A stretch of DNA of 23,079 nucleotides from Ramicandelaber brevisporus (taxonomy: Eukaryota; Kickxellomycota; Ramicandelaberales; Ramicandelaberaceae): the NCBI GenBank assembly GCA_025201865.1, contig MU602944.1, positions 8,257 through 31,335 of the forward strand. Direction: 5' to 3'. Both the position numbers and the translations under genes were made by a program. Shown one piece after another: positions 1 through 7,190 of the stretch (the first letter of the stretch is position 1; the number at the start of each line of letters is the position of its first letter). The notes below the pieces were generated by a model. The model saw only the letters and a list, made by a program, of their open reading frames with translations. It searched no databases and was not told where the DNA came from.

Positions 1-483
1 ATCCATGCTATTGATCACGAGGCGTGGATGGAGCTGGCCGACTGCTATCTTGCACTGAACATGTACCGCCAGGCTCTCTTTTGTCTTGATGAAGTTATGC
101 TGTTGATTCCACAAAACCACATTCCACAGCTCAAAGCCGCCGAGACGCTGTATTCGATTGGCCATCTGGCTTCTGCTCTCAAGCGATTCTGCAGGGCTCT
201 CGAGCTGTGTCCAGATAACGTGCGTGCCCTGTATGGCATTCAGCTGTGCCTGGCACGGCTTCTCAATCGAAGCGGCGACCCTAGTGGCTCAGGTGATGAC
301 GCTGTTGCTCCACCATCACAGGAAACGCTGGAGAAACTCTCTACTTTGGTGTCATCGCAACTGAACGACATTTACACGCGCTCTAAAGGGAACAAGGCGA
401 GTGCATCCATCAGCGTACAAGGAAAGCGCTCATACACTGCGCCATCTCACCTCGCAGCTATTGTTGCTCAGATGTGTAATTGA
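1..483 (+). CDS. EMC2: ER membrane protein complex subunit 2 (EMC2), C-terminal part; 5' end outside the window
   Basis: The frame is open from base 1 (Ile-His-Ala-Ile-Asp) to TGA at 481-483 and gives 160 residues; the start lies upstream. The sequence shows tetratricopeptide-type helices. ELADCYLALNMYRQALFCL and ALELCPDNVRALYGIQLCLA are the hallmark stretches of EMC2 (TTC35; Oca3 in fission yeast). EMC2 is the soluble cytosolic scaffold of the ER membrane protein complex, which inserts tail-anchored and multi-pass proteins; this role is family knowledge. After the TPR part (about residues 1-85) comes a Ser/Gly-rich linker (SGDPSGSGDD) and a helical tail ending in a hydrophobic AAIVAQMCN. The downstream gene converges on it, 351 bp away. 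A TPR protein of another family is the alternative, but the LCPDNVRALYG stretch makes EMC2 likely. Confidence 0.85.
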   Translation: MHAIDHEAWMELADCYLALNMYRQALFCLDEVMLLIPQNHIPQLKAAETLYSIGHLASALKRFCRALELCPDNVRALYGIQLCLARLLNRSGDPSGSGDDAVAPPSQETLEKLSTLVSSQLNDIYTRSKGNKASASISVQGKRSYTAPSHLAAIVAQMCN

Positions 484-726
484 ATAACCCCTTCCCATTA
501 AAATAGGTAATACTTGAAATTGTGGTTAATCGCTCAGTTTTGTTTTTGATTTTAATCTTTTTGTTTAAAAAAACAAACAAACATACATAGTACACTATAA
601 GCATTGCAAAAATAAATAAATCGCCATAAGATAATAATAAAAAGATAATTATGACGGGGAGGAGAATGCTAAAGAGGATGATGACAAATGAAGGAACGAA
701 GGTAAAGGAAAGGTGGAGGACAGAGG

Positions 727-770
<44 letters not shown>

Positions 771-834
771 GGATTGGTGTAGTAATCTATCTAATGAACT
801 GGGTGTTTGTGAATTGTATGCGTTTATTTATTGC
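484..834. other. Convergent intergenic region, EMC2 and phosphodiesterase 3' ends
   Basis: This AT-rich 351-bp gap lies between two converging genes. It holds overlapping AATAAA hexamers at 611-620, suited to EMC2 polyadenylation. It also holds TTTATT at 823-828 and 827-832, which read AATAAA on the minus strand, only a few bases past the phosphodiesterase stop. A long TG microsatellite fills about 731-769. No gene or structured RNA is apparent. Confidence 0.6.
731..769. repeat. (TG)n microsatellite
   Basis: About 19 uninterrupted TG dinucleotides lie between the EMC2 and phosphodiesterase 3' ends. The tract is noncoding for both genes. Its length makes it probably polymorphic between strains. 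Confidence 0.95.
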
Positions 835-3800
835 TTACCGCCGAATGATGACTGGTTGAGTTGCAGCGGTAGCAGGAGGAGGAAGGATAGGCATGATATC
901 GTTAGTGTGTAAATGAGTTAATGAGGAGACTGTTCTAGATACTCTTGGATGAGCCAGGTTAGTAGCATTTGTATGACCATTAAATATAGGTCTATGTAAT
1001 GAAGTGTTTTGATGGGCAGCTGAGTGTTTGTTGTTGACATGTAGATGTAGCAATTGTAGTTGGTGTAGCTGATGTTTAATGTTTGTTGATTCCGATTGTC
1101 CAATCAATATACTGGTGGAGCTGGTGGATTGCTGAGAGGGGACTCTAGTAGCAGGAAGAGAGACGGGCAAACCAATGGGAGGGGTTGAGGGATGGTTAAT
1201 TTCATTTGCCCACTTTAGTACGTTTAACTTAACATTATCAACGCAATATTGCAGCTCGGGTATTAAATCGGCCACCTTTTCATACATTGGTAAGGCTAGC
1301 TTCTCGTAGAAAAAGTGCTGAATCTGTGCAGTTTTATCTGGCAATCCAGGCATAGTTAGAGGCAAATTCAGACTTTCTTCAATATTTGTCAATATCAATG
1401 ATTCAACTACAAATCTCTCAGTCCACTGGGCTGCTACACTAAAATCTCTTGAAGTATTAACCAAGTCGCTGCATTTAATTAATGCTGCACATATGGTTTG
1501 TCTATCGCTTAATTTTATTTTTTCACATGAAAGATATCCATTATCTATATCATTGCGCATTTTTGCAAATCTATTCAAGTAATCTGAATGTCTACTCATA
1601 TCTGTTGCCAATACACTCGAGCTTGCAATTGCTCTAAAATGTGAATAATCAAACTGAGTATTACCATTGCTGCTGCCACTACTGTTGTTATTACTGTTAC
1701 TGTTACTGTTAATATTGTTGGGTAATTCTGAGCTTTGTGAGATTGGACAATACTTGGAAAATAACATGAACATTGACAATGCGTGGAAGTTTTCTAACAC
1801 AGATTGGTCATTAAACAAGTGGGCCAACGATGTGCCTGCGTTAGTCATGAACACATTAGACAGTCCCTGATGTCCCAAATCATGTCCCAAACACGCAATA
1901 ACCAGTGCAAATGCATCAATTGACTTTAAAATGTCTTTGCATGGTAGCGCTGTAGATTTCTCTTCTTTATTCTCATTGTATGTGAATCTCGATGAATGCA
2001 AAACTCCAGCTTTGTGCAGCATGTAATAAGTAGCTTGAGTAACATCCACTGCATGTTCAAAATTATGAAAGGCATTTGATGAATGATACGATCCACGAAC
2101 AGCCAGTAGGAATTTTCTAACGCCATCACGATCTAAAGCGACACCCGCCTGCTGAGCAGCACGTGTAACCATAATGTATGCACATCTCAAACAGTCATCT
2201 GCGCTGCGGAACGGAGTAAATGACCAACTCAGCAGTTCATCCTCTAATTGATTGACATGTGCCAGTATATCCTCGCTATTAATACTACTGTCATCAAACT
2301 CAACGCGAGAGAGCGAGGAAAGAGACTCTTCTCCACTTTCACCCATTCTGGGGAAACTACTCAAGTCATTTACATTTAAACTTGGTAGTAGAGTGTCCAA
2401 CACTATACTCTCCAACCAATAGGCACCACATGAATGGAAATGGTCTAATCCAGAACTTGGGTTAGAGTTAATAGGAGTGCCAGGCTGTTGAATTGAGTTA
2501 GCACTTGATCGACGCAAGTTGGAGTTAATATTATTGCTGTTGATATTAATGTTGGAATTGTTAGTCCCACAGCTACAGCCAATTACAGGAATATCAACAA
2601 CAGTTGGATCCAATGATAAGCCAGACAAGCTAAATCTACCAGCGGTTGTAGTGGGTGTGACTGGTGCTGCACTGGATGACGAGCGTGCTGATTCATTCTC
2701 TATGCCAATACTATTAATATTGATATTGACATTAGTACTGTTAGAGTGGAATGCAGCTTCCCGAGATAAATTAGAATCCATAACCACCACTACTCTATCG
2801 TTGCTATTATTATCTATGTTGGATGATGACGAAGAAGGAGGAGGCATGCCAGCGTTACCATTGTTACTAGCCAACGAGCTCTGCGAAGCTCTTGATGCAC
2901 CATAGGATGATGTGTGGCCAGTTAGAGGAGGCGATGGCAGCTGTGGTATAGCATTTCCACTAATATTGCTGCTGTTCACACTGTTGCTATGAGTGTTAAT
3001 GAGTACTTGCCAAGCAGAATTGACAGATTCGACCGAAACTGGTTTAGTTAAATATAATTTTGCACCAATTTCAATGCACTTTCTTATTAACACTGGAGAT
3101 GTGCAGATTGATGTAACAACGACTGCCATTGGCAATTGATTGCCTGATCTTGAACTCTCTTGTATTTTATGAATAATCTTTTCAGCCAATTTAATTCCAC
3201 ATGATGCAACCTCGATTGAATCAGTATTGTTACTACTATTGCCGTTGTTACCATTACTACTACCATTACTACCATTACTACCATTAATGCTACTGCCGCT
3301 ACTGTAGCAGCATGTGTTTCCAGCTAAATGATTATCAAGATCAATAATGACTAGCGTGGGCTGTAGAGCCGAGCCATTATTGGAGACAGTCGTGTTATTT
3401 GACGGTGATGACGCTGATGGAGATGATTGGTCCAAAATGGCATCGATAAAAGTAAGAGCCTCGCGACCATCCATTGCAGCTTGCACTCTATTATAGGACT
3501 CTAGCAAGTGTTGGACCAAGGAGGCTCCTCCATAGTTGATTGATCTCGATATGCCCAGTGATGATGCAAACGATTTTCGAGCACCTGGCGAAAGCTGAGA
3601 GTCTGATGTGGATTGACGCTGTATCTGTGTCTGCTGTATCTGCTGTGTCAGCTGCTGTATCTGTTGTTGTTGCTGTTGCTGTTGTTGCAAATGTGAATTA
3701 GACTCATTGATATCATGACGAGATGCATGGATAGACTTTGGGCGAAGAAGTCCATTAAAAATTGAGCGAAACACAGCCGAAGTCCGTGACCTAAGCTGCT

Positions 3801-4146
3801 GCTGTGAGCCTTGTCTTCGTGTAACTCGTATATTCGACACACCTGACGGCTGCTGTTGCTGTTGCTGCTGTTGCTGCTGCTGCTGAGATGCTGCTGAGAA
3901 GGGCTCTGCTACTGGTCCAGACAGAGAGACAGGGGGTGGTGGAGGTGGAGGAAGGGAAGTGGGGGCTGCTGCTGCTGCTGCTGCAGTGGTTGATTGATCT
4001 ATCACAGAGTGTATCCTCGTTGCACAGTCGTAGTTCTGGCCGTTGCTATTGCTGCCGGTGCTATTGCTGCTGCTGTTTGCGCCAGCGACTGCAGCCGGGA
4101 AGCACGCCGTGTCAACGAACAGTATAGCGACAGTTGACGATTGCAT
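835..4146 (-). CDS. RegA-like cAMP phosphodiesterase: N-terminal response-regulator receiver domain plus class I PDE catalytic domain
   Basis: The protein has 1103 residues and ends in TAA. I start it at ATG 4146; an upstream TTG would add ten residues. The class I cyclic nucleotide phosphodiesterase domain covers about residues 640-985. It has FHNFEHAVDV (His694 acid, His698 metal), HDLGHQGLSN (His755, Asp756), LIKCSDLVNTSR (Asp894) and a candidate purine-binding Gln943. The N-terminus carries receiver-domain elements: a first strand VAILFVD (residues 6-12, Asp12), helix and second strand near 209-238 (AAMDGREAL), LVIIDLD with candidate phosphoacceptor Asp269, AVVVTS (Thr345) and GAKLYLTKPV (Lys368). 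This order matches Dictyostelium RegA, whose phosphorylated receiver raises cAMP hydrolysis (family knowledge). Low-complexity Gln, Pro, Ala, Asn and Ser blocks split the receiver and link the domains (about 390-560). The C-terminal 110 residues look disordered. The catalytic call is firm; the receiver call is good but based on motifs. Confidence 0.88.
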   Translation of the reverse strand: MQSSTVAILFVDTACFPAAVAGANSSSNSTGSNSNGQNYDCATRIHSVIDQSTTAAAAAAAPTSLPPPPPPPVSLSGPVAEPFSAASQQQQQQQQQQQQPSGVSNIRVTRRQGSQQQLRSRTSAVFRSIFNGLLRPKSIHASRHDINESNSHLQQQQQQQQQIQQLTQQIQQTQIQRQSTSDSQLSPGARKSFASSLGISRSINYGGASLVQHLLESYNRVQAAMDGREALTFIDAILDQSSPSASSPSNNTTVSNNGSALQPTLVIIDLDNHLAGNTCCYSSGSSINGSNGSNGSSNGNNGNSSNNTDSIEVASCGIKLAEKIIHKIQESSRSGNQLPMAVVVTSICTSPVLIRKCIEIGAKLYLTKPVSVESVNSAWQVLINTHSNSVNSSNISGNAIPQLPSPPLTGHTSSYGASRASQSSLASNNGNAGMPPPSSSSSNIDNNSNDRVVVVMDSNLSREAAFHSNSTNVNININSIGIENESARSSSSAAPVTPTTTAGRFSLSGLSLDPTVVDIPVIGCSCGTNNSNININSNNINSNLRRSSANSIQQPGTPINSNPSSGLDHFHSCGAYWLESIVLDTLLPSLNVNDLSSFPRMGESGEESLSSLSRVEFDDSSINSEDILAHVNQLEDELLSWSFTPFRSADDCLRCAYIMVTRAAQQAGVALDRDGVRKFLLAVRGSYHSSNAFHNFEHAVDVTQATYYMLHKAGVLHSSRFTYNENKEEKSTALPCKDILKSIDAFALVIACLGHDLGHQGLSNVFMTNAGTSLAHLFNDQSVLENFHALSMFMLFSKYCPISQSSELPNNINSNSNSNNNSSGSSNGNTQFDYSHFRAIASSSVLATDMSRHSDYLNRFAKMRNDIDNGYLSCEKIKLSDRQTICAALIKCSDLVNTSRDFSVAAQWTERFVVESLILTNIEESLNLPLTMPGLPDKTAQIQHFFYEKLALPMYEKVADLIPELQYCVDNVKLNVLKWANEINHPSTPPIGLPVSLPATRVPSQQSTSSTSILIGQSESTNIKHQLHQLQLLHLHVNNKHSAAHQNTSLHRPIFNGHTNATNLAHPRVSRTVSSLTHLHTNDIMPILPPPATAATQPVIIRR
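3523..4110 (-). repeat. Low-complexity coding insertion (poly-Ala, poly-Pro, two poly-Gln tracts) inside the receiver domain
   Basis: Roughly residues 13-208 of the phosphodiesterase carry a Ser/Asn-rich stretch, a run of seven alanines, a run of seven prolines, a run of twelve glutamines and a second run of nine glutamines followed by a Gln/Ile/Thr-rich segment. On the plus strand these appear as CTG/TTG-type trinucleotide tracts near 3645-3690 and 3850-3890. The insertion lies between the first beta strand (Asp12) and the first helix of the receiver fold. The frame stays open throughout, so this is coding expansion rather than a broken gene. Confidence 0.75.
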
Positions 4147-4206
4147 AAGGATGTGTTGTGTGGTGCAAGGATTCAAGTCAGCAAGCTTCGCCGAAAGGGG
4201 GTTCTC

Positions 4207-4238
4207 TCTCTGACTGCCTGACTGACTGACTGACTGAG
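4207..4238. repeat. CTGA tetranucleotide tandem repeat
   Basis: Imperfect CTGA/CTGC units in tandem, about seven copies, 60-90 bp upstream of the phosphodiesterase start and so probably in its promoter or 5' leader. Confidence 0.85.
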
Positions 4239-4310
4239 CCGAATTTTACGAATAATTCAAAAAAAAAAAGGAAAGAACTCTCAGTCAGGCGCTGAGAGCG
4301 AGAGTGCACG

Positions 4311-4362
4311 CATGTGTGTGAGTGGGTGTGAGTGGGAGTGGGTGTGGGTGTGGGTGTGTGGA
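4311..4362. repeat. Imperfect GTG/GGTGTG purine-pyrimidine tract
   Basis: A G/T-rich run of GTGTGAGTGGG and GGTGTG units lies between the two minus-strand genes. On the minus strand it would read as a CA/CCCACAC-rich transcript segment. No further meaning is evident. Confidence 0.8.
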
Positions 4363-4396
4363 TGCGGGAGAGTGTTGCTTTTTCTTAACTTTACTG

Positions 4397-6982
4397 TTAA
4401 AGAGAGCGGCAAGTACCTGGAACAGAGAGAACAGAGGAAGTGAGGGTGCACAGAGGAGATGGCAGACGGATGACTGCCTCTTCCTGCATTGAAGCACCAT
4501 CCAGTATGACAAGGTAGCCACGTGGATTGTCGAGAGTGCAGTCTGTGGCAAAGAATACCACATAGCCGCTGCCGTCGCTACCGCCACCACCACCGCCGCC
4601 GCCGCCGCCGCCTCCAATCCTTCCTCCTTCGACACCCTCCTTGTGTTCTGCGTTTTTACGAGCAATGATGGCAGGTTCGGAAGGGAACCACCCAGGCCGG
4701 TGCCAAGTGATAGCCTCGTTTGTACCAGAGATGTCGATTTTCACTACAGAGTCCCACATTCCACCGCTGCCATTGTTGTTATGCAAACGATGTGAGGCGG
4801 AGTTTGATGCGGCGTTGCTGCTGGTGCTGGTGCTGGTGCTGGTGTCATTGTTGTTGTTGTTGCCGCTGTGAGAGAAAGAGAGTCCAAACACAAATGTGGG
4901 TACAGAGGATGGATCATCAACTGACGGGTGTGTTTTGGGATAGTCGATTGGCACTGCACTAATTGGCATTGAGGGTGCGTTTGGCCACACTGTGCCTGAT
5001 TTGATATTGCCAGATGAGGATAGAGTGGATGAGAATCGCTCGGATTCAATGGTCAAGTGGCTAAATGCAAATCTACGTAGCTCGCCTCCCTTTGTATTGA
5101 AGTGCCCAGAATGCAAATTGGCCAACGAAAGGTCAGACTCAATGCAGCTGTTCTGATGAACAATAATATCCAAATATAGCACATCATTCTCGGCATCTTC
5201 AATTGCAGAGACACATCTAGTTGGATGATAAAAGGGAGACTGATATACTGCAATTAATCTGCCTTGTTCACGTGATATGATATAGAATAATAAAGGATCG
5301 TCTGACAGCTGCTGGGCAGGCTGTTGCCATCCAAACGACTCACAAACTGTACTTGCTTTCCATTTAAGCTTCAGCCCGGTTGCTGATGAGTGCGAGGGCG
5401 ATGCCGGAATGACTACAAATCTAGGCGATACTGCAAAACTATTGATAAATGTCGGTTTAACTGCCTTAAACTCTGCAATAATCTCACCTAGCATTCCCTT
5501 CCCAGCATGCTTGACTGTGGCCAATACTTTAATAGTTGTACTTGATGATAACCCAATTTCATTGGACACTGTAATAAGCTCTCTAGAAGTTGGATCGTAT
5601 ACAGTTTGTGGGCATGTAAACGTAGCCTTATACATTGATGCAAACTCCTCCCATCTTCTCGTCCAGTTTACCTGCAGTGTTTCCACATCTATTTGCTGAA
5701 CATACCCAATGTGGTTCTGGCAGTAGATTGAGCCTGCTCGCTTAGCTACATTTTGTGCACCATTCTCACTCTCATTCTCATCCACATATTCGCTACTGGC
5801 CAGCGTCTGCTTTCTATTACCTCCACTCTGTCCACCTGGAAACTTGGTATAAATAGAGCCCATGCATGATATCAAATCTGGCTCATTGTGAAGACGCGAG
5901 CTGATTGGTGCAGGTGCCATCAGCTTTGCAATAAAGCTCTGGTTGGTGCCGGTTCCATAAAATGTTGCACTGTGCTCAGGAATATATCCACCACTCTGCT
6001 GAATCATATTGAACAGACTCTGGGCTGTTGGTCTACTAGCATAATCTAGCTGTTTATCAACTGAAGCACGTCCATCAATAGTAACCCTTGTTGCGACAGG
6101 CAGTGCATCTCTAATGTGCCCAAACTTGAAATGACGCGTCTCATATCCAGATTCACCTTGTCGAGTATATGGAACACTAAATGTACCCGGTCCAATGCAC
6201 ACAATAGTGGCTACGAGATCCTCCGGCACCTTGCCTGCAACAACCTGCAGCTTGGCTGATGCTGATGCTGATGCTGATGCTGACGATGAAATTCCAGCGC
6301 CTGATATCATCCGTACATATAAAGATGATGGATCTACGTGGTCCTCGCTGCTGATGCTGTAGTTTCCCGAAATCGAGTCAAATCTACGAGCCTGGTGAGA
6401 TACACGAGATGGCTGCACATTGGTGGATAAGCTCGGCCGAGGTCCGCTCGCTGCAAACGACATTCGCTGATGCTCAATACCGCGTCTTCTTGGTGGCAGA
6501 GGTGGCATCGATGGACTGGCCGCATCCGATTCCTCTTCATCATGCTTTGCTAGCTGAATGGCATCAGGGGCACCCATAGCTTGATTCTCATTACCGTCAC
6601 CTTGTGTAGCAGTAGTAGTAGTAGCAGGAGTAGTAATGGTAGCAGTAGCGGTAGCAGTAGTAGCAGTAGTAATAGTAGTGGTGGTGGTGGCAACAGTAGT
6701 GTCATCGTCAGCTTTAGGAGACGAGCTCTGAGGCTCGATAACGGCCCGTACTGATTCAGCTTTGGCGCTGTTGGAGATAGGCTCGCTCGATACCCCAGGT
6801 CCCGTGTTGGATGTCTGGTGAGGTGGAGTCTGCTGCTTGTTCATCAGCTCGGCAAACTCCAGTTCGAGGTCCTTTGAGGAGATGGGCTCGTCTAGTTCGC
6901 GCAGCATCGCCAGGGTCTCCTCTGACAGCTGCTCATCGTCGTCTACACGACCCACTGGACGGTCTGTTGGCGCGCTCTCCAT
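4397..6982 (-). CDS. Carotenoid-oxygenase (RPE65/CCD) family protein, probably catalytically inactive
   Basis: The protein has 861 residues. ATG 6982 (MESAPTDRPVG) is preferred; the frame runs further upstream but would then overlap the MCM8 start. The first 250 residues are low-complexity (Thr-rich, Ser/Ala runs). The rest shows the carotenoid oxygenase propeller: GKVPEDLVATIVCIGPGTFSV resembles the family's IPxxLxGTxxRxGPG, FGHIRDALPVATRVTIDG resembles FGHWFDGLxxxHRF, and GWFPSEPAIIARKNA and GYLVILDGASMQEEAVIRLP match its last blades. Active members cleave carotenoids or stilbenes using Fe(II) held by four histidines. Here the equivalent sites read Cys457 (TCPQTVYDP), Asn514 (INSFAVSP) and Arg589-Cys590 (TRCVSAIED). 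The final GFHG segment is missing because the frame stops 17 residues after RLPSPL. A poly-Gly run sits in the last blades. The family call is good; the inactivity is inferred from alignment by eye. Confidence 0.78.
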   Translation of the reverse strand: MESAPTDRPVGRVDDDEQLSEETLAMLRELDEPISSKDLELEFAELMNKQQTPPHQTSNTGPGVSSEPISNSAKAESVRAVIEPQSSSPKADDDTTVATTTTTITTATTATATATITTPATTTTATQGDGNENQAMGAPDAIQLAKHDEEESDAASPSMPPLPPRRRGIEHQRMSFAASGPRPSLSTNVQPSRVSHQARRFDSISGNYSISSEDHVDPSSLYVRMISGAGISSSASASASASAKLQVVAGKVPEDLVATIVCIGPGTFSVPYTRQGESGYETRHFKFGHIRDALPVATRVTIDGRASVDKQLDYASRPTAQSLFNMIQQSGGYIPEHSATFYGTGTNQSFIAKLMAPAPISSRLHNEPDLISCMGSIYTKFPGGQSGGNRKQTLASSEYVDENESENGAQNVAKRAGSIYCQNHIGYVQQIDVETLQVNWTRRWEEFASMYKATFTCPQTVYDPTSRELITVSNEIGLSSSTTIKVLATVKHAGKGMLGEIIAEFKAVKPTFINSFAVSPRFVVIPASPSHSSATGLKLKWKASTVCESFGWQQPAQQLSDDPLLFYIISREQGRLIAVYQSPFYHPTRCVSAIEDAENDVLYLDIIVHQNSCIESDLSLANLHSGHFNTKGGELRRFAFSHLTIESERFSSTLSSSGNIKSGTVWPNAPSMPISAVPIDYPKTHPSVDDPSSVPTFVFGLSFSHSGNNNNNDTSTSTSTSSNAASNSASHRLHNNNGSGGMWDSVVKIDISGTNEAITWHRPGWFPSEPAIIARKNAEHKEGVEGGRIGGGGGGGGGGGGSDGSGYVVFFATDCTLDNPRGYLVILDGASMQEEAVIRLPSPLCTLTSSVLSVPGTCRSL

Positions 6983-7190
6983 CGTCTTCTGTACGTTGCC
7001 AAGAGTTGTTATCGCCGAAGTGCGCGCTGGTGAGATTACTTCTTTCTTCGTGGAGCGTGTGTGTGTGCGTGTGTGTGTGTTGTGGGGGATTGTTCGATGC
7101 GGCTTGCGGGCCGAGCCTGTTTTGTTTGCTGATCTGTCTGACACTCCAACCGCAGCAATAACAACACAATCAATCAAAGCGCACACCAAC
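6983..7190. promoter_or_regulatory. Short divergent promoter shared by the carotenoid-oxygenase-like gene and MCM8
   Basis: Only 208 bp separate two divergent start codons, so the promoters must share or abut sequence. The region holds a GT/GC microsatellite (about 7057-7081) and an ATTG (7090-7093), which reads CAAT on the minus strand. The MCM8 start context, CACCAACATGAGC, is favourable with A at -3. No TATA box is obvious. Confidence 0.55.
7057..7081. repeat. (GT)n tract with one GC interruption
   Basis: Alternating purine-pyrimidine repeat in the middle of the divergent promoter between the carotenoid-oxygenase-like gene and MCM8. Confidence 0.85.

Larger units (their letters stand above)
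4147..4396. other. Intergenic region upstream of the phosphodiesterase
   Basis: These 250 bp separate two minus-strand genes and should hold the phosphodiesterase promoter and the 3' end of the carotenoid-oxygenase-like gene. The gap contains a CTGA tandem tract (about 4207-4238), an A-run (about 4259-4269) and an imperfect GTG/GGTGTG tract (about 4311-4362). I see no TATA box or gene. Confidence 0.5.

Noticed and set aside
731-769. The TG tract as a possible telomere-like or CRISPR-like array
   Set aside because: It is a pure dinucleotide microsatellite with no spacers and no telomeric unit.
4147-4176. Ten-residue N-terminal extension of the phosphodiesterase from a TTG codon
   Set aside because: TTG is not an expected start here; the ATG at 4146 leaves a five-residue lead directly before the first receiver strand.
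6837-7190. 118-residue upstream extension of MCM8
   Set aside because: The open frame is antisense to the neighbouring gene's N-terminus. The ATG at 7191 has a good context and begins with an NLS-like motif.
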